Of a stretch of DNA of 64,000 nt, positions 12,401-21,900 are shown one piece after another. This DNA is from Glandiceps talaboti. Its lineage: Eukaryota; Hemichordata; Enteropneusta; Spengelidae. The notes beneath the pieces were generated by a model, which was not told the DNA's origin, searched no databases, and saw nothing but the letters and a program-made list of their open reading frames with translations. Position numbers and translations under genes: made by a program. The stretch spans positions 8,137,501 to 8,201,500 of the forward strand of contig NC_135556.1 of the NCBI RefSeq assembly GCF_964340395.1, written 5' to 3'. Each line of letters begins with the position of its first letter. The stretch's first letter is position 1.

Positions 12401-15400
12401 CAGACCCCCAGCGGCGAGAGTCTGGGTAACCGAGACTACACATTCGCCCTGAATGAAAGTTGTCCGCTGTTTAATTTAAGCCACTGTTCTGTATCAGCTC
12501 CACATTATGACTGACCAACCGACATATACACGTCTTATTTATCCTTATTTCAATTCTATCAAATATTTGTTGATGGGTCTTGTTTTAGTGACCATACGTA
12601 CATAGTACAATGTTAGGCTAATAGAAGGTTTCTTTGCCAACTCTTAAATCATTCAGTACTACAATTGGTCGCGACAGTTTATGTTATAAGAAGTTCAAGC
12701 AGTGAGCAAAAATCTTTGATTGGAGTTGTAACAATTAATTGAGAAAAGTAAATGTCAAATCGATCAGAATGACTGTGTGTATTTTCTGAATCTTCTTGTG
12801 TCGAGCAATTACCGTCGTCGTTCTGCGGCTTTCGTTTGATAACTTTCGGAGCACAGCTCAAAGTCATGAACAAAACTATGAAGAATAAACGTAGAATGTA
12901 AGGTTGGACTTATATGTTACAAATGTGTAAGGTTGCGGCGATTAATTTGTAAATGTCGTGAAAATGTGTATTTTATGGTGAATTAGAACAAAATGAATCA
13001 AGAATCAACCAATATTGAAGTTATTGTTACATTTTTTGGTTTTTCTTCAGGAATTGGTATTGCTATGGTGGTGATAACTGCCTTGGTGTGTTTATATTAT
13101 AACGTCATTATTACCTGGACCATCTTCTATATATTTGCGTCTCTGTCCGCACTGCCCGGACTTCCATGGACGGGGTGCGACAACGCCTGGAACTCAAAAT
13201 ATTGTCTCCACTATGGTGCCATCAGAGAAAATCAGACATTAAATGGGACCATCAGTCCCACTCACATTATTTCCGAAGTAGTGATAGGTGATATCGAAAC
13301 TATGAAGCCAACCAGTCCTTCTGTCTTCGATGCTCTGTTGAACTCGGCAGGTCTGGCCGCAACAAACAATTACTCTTATTTTTCAAATGCCACAACGGTA
13401 GCTCCCGAAGTAATGTATGAACTATTGAATAAAACGGGGAACGGTACGGAAAGTATTGTCAAACGACCAAGCGAAGAGTATTGGAAGTAAGTCGTACTTA
13501 GTTACACCGATGACAGTCGTGTTGAGATTTTTGACTCTCACCTTAGGGGAAAGACAAGACCGACCCCCCCCCCCCACCACCACCACCAACACCACCACCA
13601 CCACCATCACACACACACGATTGGATTTTAGCCTGCCTAAATGGTTGGATTTGTGACTGCTCACAAACAAGTAACTTGTCTGTGCTCCGCTATACTACGT
13701 TCTACATACAGGACTTCACTATTAAAGTATAAGTTAACGGAATTATAAACCCAGCCAGTAGCCAGGCTACACCAATATCTATACTAAAGGCCAACTACCA
13801 AATATCATTACTGTTCTCAGTAAAGTATTCGTATGGTTTTGAGGGAAGGCTGCTAGAAGGGAAACGTTCACTCACATAACATACACTGGCCAGGTTCTCG
13901 TCTGCCCTATTACTAGTACTAAAGGCATGCTTGGCATTCATTTATTTCCTTGGGGTTATTAAACTCTTCGTCTCGGAAGCCGTCACACTACAGCTAGTTC
14001 TTCCATTTATTCAACCAATTTTCCGATGGACTAGTATTCATTGTATTAGGTTCCTCTTCTGTACTTAGATTTACAGAACCCTCCCCACACCCCTCTGTGT
14101 TTTAATTATTCAGGTTTCACGATAAAGGACTGTGTGATTGACATGAATGAAACTCTGACGTAATTAATTACTGTATACTGAACACATATCAAATAATAAA
14201 TTGTGGATTGACATGTAGACGGTATCTAAATTCGAGGTCACGTGTTTTATACTTTTGGTCGAAAAATATTATTTTGTTAACAGTGTTCGAACAGATTTTG
14301 TTGTGAACAGCTGATATTGTAACAACACAGTAACGCCACTTTTCATTTTGTCCTTTCCGACAGCAATTACGTCCTGGAGATTACAGACGGTGTAGAACAT
14401 TTAGGTGGCCTGAGATGGCAATTAGTGGGCTGTCTTGGTCTAGCGTGGATAGTAGTTTTTCTATGCATCATAAAAGGTGTCAAATCGTCTGGTAAGGTGA
14501 GTTAGCGATGTTCTCACGCCATCTCCAAATCACCGGCGGATGACGGGTCGGTGAGATTTACGTCCTCGCGTGATTTCTTACGTAATGCATTGTTCTCGGA
14601 ATGTGCCCATTTCAAGGACAGTGTTCGTGAGAGAAATGACGTATACTGATTAAATTTACTCCCGAAAATACTATAATAAAAGTAAATATTACAAGTGACT
14701 GTACACCGTTGATGGCGTCTTTACCAAAATGTCATGTTATAATACGAGTCGCCATGGAAATCCATGATTAAATCGTGGATTTCCATGGCGACTCGTATTC
14801 ACTGTTGTTAGGAGCCAGCTTTGTTACGAACATACGCTTACACAGTCTCAAGATTGTCTCCTAAAAATAATAAGTGATCTTTTACATTTTTTTCTTTTAT
14901 TTAAAAAATACCAGACGTAAAGAACGTTATCGAGTAATGTAAATCCTAGAATCAGAAAATTATGATTTGGATGAAAAGTTGCTGGTTGACCGTAATGTTC
15001 TAGACGTGATTTGACAGACTCTTTAACGGCCATACATCATTTAAGTCGGGCAGACTTTCTTCCGTATCCACGTGGCTTATATAGACTGCAATCTGATGCT
15101 ATTGTACTAGTATGGATTCTAGGCTACGTGTCAGTCCTAACGTTCGTGTTGAAATGAACAACATGGTCAAATAAATCTATGTCAATTTCATTTCTGTCTA
15201 CAGGTTGTGTATTTCACTGCCTTGTTTCCATATTTGGTTCTCTTTATCCTGCTTATACGTGGAGCCACTTTGCCCGGATCACTCGACGGTGTCCTGTTCT
15301 ACATCACTCCAAAATGGCATATTCTTAAGAGTGCACGGGTAGGTACTGTATTGTTTAGTCTTTAGCTTGATCGGCACTTTTCTCAAAATTACCCACTCAC

Positions 15401-18400
15401 ACTTCAAAATTTGAAGTTTTAAGGCGACTGTTTCCGTTCCAACCACTTAGTGTCAACAGTTAAGTATTTCGACCCATTTGTTGGTTTAATGGAGAAAAGA
15501 CTACCACCGATTGTATGTAAAACATGTACTAGTACGATAGATGAATGTCTCAAGTCATGATTAGAATAGTCCGACTGATGTTCACTAGAAAATATAGTGC
15601 GCCCACATCGGTTCAAGATTGAACCGTGACACATCATATTAATGTCTATGTAGAAGTCAGTGTAATCCCGGAGTGTAACATCTTTATAAAATTTCTGAAT
15701 GTCAACTTTTTCCGTTATGATTTAGAAGATATGATTACATATACAGTTGTAGGGCCTCGCTAGAATCAAGCCAGATGGCACCGTCAGTTGAATAAAGGTA
15801 TTTTACTAGTATTATACAACATGTATATGTATGCGTGTGTCTTCGCAAGTGTGTGTCTTCGGGTGTCTGTCTGTCTACCAGAGCCTGCCTGCATGCACGC
15901 ACGCACGCACGTACGTACGTATGTGTAACACTAACATCTTTCTCCCGTCCTACAGGTGTGGAAAGATGCAGCAGCCCAAATCTTCTATTCTCTCGGCATA
16001 GCATGGGGAGGGTTACCAACTCTTGGAAGCTATAATAAATTCCATAACAACTGCCATCGTGATTCACTGCTAGTCGCCTTTGCTAACTGTCTTACGAGTA
16101 TTTTTGCCGGTTTCGTTATATTCTCAATCGTTGGTTTTATGGCATATGATGCAAATGTTTCGATCGACAAAGTTGCCGATGAGGGTAAGTAAAAGTTGTG
16201 TATTTGTCACTGGACTGTGTTTGTGCACAGGATTTTGAACCCTTGTAGCAAAGAGGCACAACATGGGCCAAATCGTTATAATACCCCCCCCCCCCCAAAA
16301 AAAAATAAATATGAATTTGACGACAGTTTTTAGCTTCTATTTTACCTACCAGACCCAACAATCACACTCTTTAAAGCAAGCAAGAAGACAAACATATGTA
16401 TTTGGTGCAAGATCACTTTGACTTGTCATTACCTAACGCCTTTCTGCCTTGGTCAAATCTCAGACCACTAGTGGTTTGAGGTCAAATCACAGACAGTGGT
16501 CAAATAATTGTTTATGCTATTACATTTATTGTAACCATTCAGACTTACAACGTAACAATACCCCCCATAAAAATAATAGAATGAGAGTGTCTGCATTCCA
16601 TACTTAAATCACATGTCTCCACACGTGTGTCCATGTATCTAGTAAAGGTATGGTTAGACGGGTTATACAATTAAAGCCAGTAAACATGAAACAATGTCTT
16701 TTTGCTCGACAACAATCTCACAAATATTACAACTAACAGTCCATTTATTTGCATGTAAATACCATTTCCTTATCGTCTATACGCTGTTAGTTACAATGTA
16801 GCAACCAGTTGCTATGATAACTGTAACTCAAGCAACCGAAATGTAATAATGTTGATAAGATTTTATCTAATCAGACGACCTTTTATTTCAGACTTACTGG
16901 CGTTAATTTTAATAACATTTTTGACCATTTCAACATATTGTGAACGAGTGATAAAGTCCCAATGTAGATACACATATCTCACTGTATGTCATTCTTATTA
17001 TCCTGTAGGTGCTGGTTTGGCGTTTGTAGCCTACCCTGAAGCCGTAGCTCGATTGCCAATCTCGCCACTCTGGTCCATCTTGTTCTTCTTTATGCTATTT
17101 ACCTTGGGTCTCGACAGTCAGGTAAATATCAACAATATACCCCCTGGCAATACTACAGACAAAGCTCAATCAGAAGACATGTACATGTGTTATTGATCCT
17201 CGACTTACTTTCTGCAAGTGAAATTGTTCGTGTGTATGTATGTATGTATGTATGTATGTATGTATGTATGTATGTATGTATGTATGTATGTATGTATGTA
17301 TGTATGTATGTATGTATGTATGTATGTATGTATGTATGTATGTATGTATGTATGTATGTATGTATGTATGTATGTATGTATGTGTGTGTGTGTGTGTGTG
17401 TGTGTGCGCTTGTGCGTGCGCGCGCTTGTGCGTGCGTGCGTGCGCGTGCGTGCGTGCGTGTGTGTGTGTGTTTCCTTCGTAGAAATTTCTTTTGTTCTCT
17501 CTTTGAAATAAACCACAACAGACAAACAATGAATGCATCTCGGTATCAGGGCGTTCCTGTGCACACTCACTTACAATGAGCGGAGAGTTAATGAGTTAAC
17601 GAATTAACGAACGAACAAACATGAAAAAGTTGGGTCGACAAGTGAGTAATTCGTAAATGATAAAGAAAACGAACTGAAGAATGAGTGAATGAATGAATGA
17701 ATGAATGAAACAATTTTTTTTTTCATCTTGCAGTTCGTAATGATGGAGACATTGATCACTGCAATGATGGATGAATTAGCATTCATGGGTGCCAAAATTA
17801 GAAAAAATAAGAAGTGGATAACATTGGCAACATGTTTTCTTTGGTTTCTGTGTGGTTTACCAATGGTAACTAAGGTAAGGCAACATCTTTACCATACATA
17901 GAACGATTTTATGGTAATACACTTGTATATCCTACAAGTTTGCAACAAATTGAATATGTTACCTTATATGGAAAGATGTTATGGTAATATGGCCTACAAG
18001 TTTGCAACACGTTACCTTATATGGAAAGATGTAATGGTAATAAGGGCTACAAGTTTGCAACCTGTTAACGTATATAGAAAGATGTTTTGGTAATGTGGCA
18101 TACACGTTTGCAACACGTTACCTTATATGGAAAGATGTTATGATAATAAGGGATACAAGTTTGCAACCTATTACCTTATATGGACATATTTTAAATACAA
18201 GTTATACGGATATTTTACGCTGCAAGTTTGGAACATCATACCTTATATGGTAAGATTGTATGGCAACATATGCTACAATTTTGCAACATGTTACCTTATA
18301 TGGACATAATAAATATGGTAATATATATGCTACAGGTGAAGGCTAGTTGTATTAAAGTCAGAGATATGACTTCGAAATCATTAATAAATATGAATATATA

Positions 18401-18845
18401 AAAGCTGATGAAAGTTGGACCAGCAGTAACGTGTTATATTTAAGACTCAAATACTCTCATACGTTGATCTTATCAACCTAGAAATCTAGATTCTCTCCCC
18501 AAGGAAGTGTCCGATTTCCCGAGCAGACAGTTATTATTCTAATAAGTATGATCTGTCTGGTAGACATATCCTTGGGAGGACATTACACAACTCTCTGTTC
18601 TTTTTCCCCCTGCAGGGTGGCATGTACGTTTTACAGTTGATGGATTGGTATGCCGCTGGTTTCTCCCTCTGCTTTGTGGGCTTGGCAGAATGTGTTGTAG
18701 TCTCATGGATTTACGGTAAGTTTTCAATGTCATCGGTTCATAGTATTAATTTCACTGTGTACAGTCTGGCTAATTTTAAAATAGTGGAATATTCGTTACA
18801 TGGATGCGTTAATATTCATACTTAATCGCATTATCATGTTTGTCA

Positions 18846-18876
<31 letters not shown>

Positions 18877-18912
18877 TGTATGTATGTATGTATGTATGTA
18901 TGTATGTATGTA

Positions 18913-18990
<78 letters not shown>

Positions 18991-21900
18991 TGCGTGCGTA
19001 CGTACGTACGTACGTATGTACGTACGTACATACGTACGTATGTGTTTATTTATTTGTTTGTATTCCGTAAATAAAACCAATGAAGCCTATGGCTCCAGTG
19101 GTTTAACTTGTTTTGTATAATATCTTTCACATCAGGTATCAATAGATACAGCGATGACGTCAAGGCGATGGTTGGATTTGCTCCTAATATTTATTGGAGA
19201 GTATGCTGGATGTTTTTAGCACCTGGAATTCTGGCCGTAAGTGTTGTATAGTGTTTATTAAAGGGTTTGGAATTGACGTTGGATTGGGGTTGGGGAAGGG
19301 GTGAGTGTGATTTGACATATTAGTGTTACTACTGTGAAAATGATGATGATGATGATGATGATGACTACTACGACGACGACGACGATGGTGGTGGTGGTGG
19401 TGGTGGTGGTGGTGGTGGTGATGGTGTTGGTGGTGATGATAATGATGATGATGATTTTGATGGTGATGATCATGCGATGATATTACAGTGCATTGTAGAT
19501 GAAGATATACATTCAAATGCCATGATCATATTCCCCTCTGTCATTATATTACCTTCCTGAACTCGGTGACAGCCTGAAGACACGTTCAACTTACAAGCAA
19601 ATTTTGAAAGGTGCTAACACTAGTAATGCTACACGCGTCGTTGTGAATCCTTTAATACTAACACGCAACGCTGACGTCATATAACACTGCGTTGCTGCAG
19701 TCCATATGTACTCTTCCAAAGATCTCCGAACTAGCATTGTAAAGGAAATTCGTTTTCTCTTAATATGTATTCCCCGGCTTCTACCTCTGTACCTCTCCGT
19801 CTTGTCAATCAAATAGGAAGGCGGACTCAAACCTGTCAATACAGTGAAAGCCCATCCCCATGCCATCGATCAAAGGTGTCATTCATTTCAGCGTTGCCCC
19901 CCCCCCCCCCCAACTCGTGGTTACCAACGGTCATTACAGTGCAATGATCTGTTTCCTACTTTAAAGAGTCTCGCCGACGTCGTTACGACCAAGTATGCAT
20001 TTACGTTGACTAGTCGGGGCTATCTTGTCAGTAATTTATTACTTGTGACGCACACGGACGAACGTAAGCTCTAAGACTGCAAAGCACGTGTTGCATTCAA
20101 TCACGCGAGAAAATATGTAAGATCGATATATACTTGTGTGCGACCGTTGTAGGAGAGATCGTTCTTGGCGGCATACCAAAATTTCACTGTCGTCAAACCC
20201 TAGATATATCCATTCCATATTGTTTGAATAAATATAAGTCGTTGCCATGCCAATAAATTATTTACGTCGTAAATTTAAGATGTCTTACTTCAGTTATTAT
20301 TGGAATCATTCCAAGTTGTTAGGTAGGACGTTGACCGAAGTTATCGCCAACAAGGAGATCGATAAACCCCAGAAATGCTGACTTGCAAAACCTTGTCCCT
20401 TCGTCTGTATGGTGCACCGCGGTGCTAGTTATTACGTGAATACCGAAATGTCGTTTATTTACAGTGCGTTTCCCAAAAGCACTCAAAACTATTAAATGAA
20501 CTATTGAGATCAGTGAGCCTGATCATAAGGTTTCATGTTGAGACAGACACCAAAATGATAACATACACACACCACTTACACTGTGTGGGCTCTGTATTTA
20601 GTTATTGATATAAACAGTAACTACTACACCAGGTATAATCTGTTGAAGTTCAAACAAACCCAAGGTAAGCAGCCAGTGAAAGTTGATAGAATCTTAAAGT
20701 TTAACACATACTATATTCTCATATTACATATGTACCTAAAAACGCAGTCAATATACTGAAACAGTTATCCTGGTTTTTTTTTTCAATTTCCAGGGCTTTC
20801 CATAGGCAACTTTCCAGTGAAAGTTGGTAAAATTTGTTAGATGTTATACCTTGTGTAGTAGTATGCATGCTGTTACTAAACACAGAGCCCACACAGTGTA
20901 TGTGATGTTTGTTTGCTATCTTTATGGTGTCTATCTCAACATGAAATCAGGCTCACTGATCTTGATAGTTCATTTAATAGTTTTGACTAACTTTAGGGAA
21001 ACGCGCTGTCATGTATCGATATAAAATAGATGATTGTAAAGTCATGATGACGTTGAAAAAAACATTAGGAGCGTAAAGGCGGTGTGTGGGTGTTTAGTCG
21101 AACGGTAGAAGCGGTACAAAGGTATCCACTGTCTGAAGATTTGTCAACAAAGTGATTTGAGTAGTAGTGGTATGACAACACTTCAGTTTGAACAGCTGAA
21201 AACTATCTTCAATAACCGTTCATTTTACACCACATCGGTACAACTACATTTCAACAGCTTTGGCCATTTTAACAATCTCGCTTTTGTGTCTACATAACGC
21301 CCTAAGCCAACACCGTATTCGTTCTCGCTATTTCTAATGTTTACAAACAACTTCATTTGGAATGTGTCGGTAACATGTCAGAGGACTATACCTCGTCACC
21401 CAGGGTTACAACCAGCTTGAAATAAATTGAAATTGGTTAAATCCAGTCAACGATTGATGTTGCCGTTACCATGCAAATCGATAATTATGTTCGATTTGTT
21501 AAAAAAAAGAAGTTATTTATGTGACTTCGACCTTCCCCTGGACTTGGAACTCTGCCAGATTACTCACGCACTCCCGCCATCGCTCTCGATACTGTAATTA
21601 CACTAGGCCCGTGATGAAAAACGATAGATTACGCGGAAATATCACATTATCCATTGTATACTTTGGTAATGTTGAGAGATCTTCGAGAAAATAGGCTATC
21701 GTGTTACCAGAGTCTCATGATATACGAATTCGATGTTAAAAGTTTTGTTCTCAAAACAGATCGAGTACGTTTACCGTCAAAACATTGAAATTAAATTATC
21801 GACGCGAATACTCAGTGTACGTCGCATTTGTCATAAATGGCAAAAATAAGTTGTATCACTTGGTAACGTAAGCTTTCATTTCGTCTGGTGTCAAATTTAG

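Larger units (their letters stand above)
9201..13050 (+). other. SLC6 intron between TM2 and TM3 exons
   Basis: This 3.85-kb intron holds a pyrimidine/CA-rich low-complexity region (9232-9660), a degenerate ~70-bp tandem repeat (9975-10395), a perfect CRE (11237-11244), a small 10-bp-arm hairpin (11540-11571) and a 93-bp foldback (12339-12431). No other gene is seen. Confidence 0.7.

Noticed and set aside
20461-21009. Assignment of the foldback element to the hAT superfamily
   Set aside because: The CAG-type ends fit, but no 8-bp target-site duplication was visible and no transposase remnant is present.
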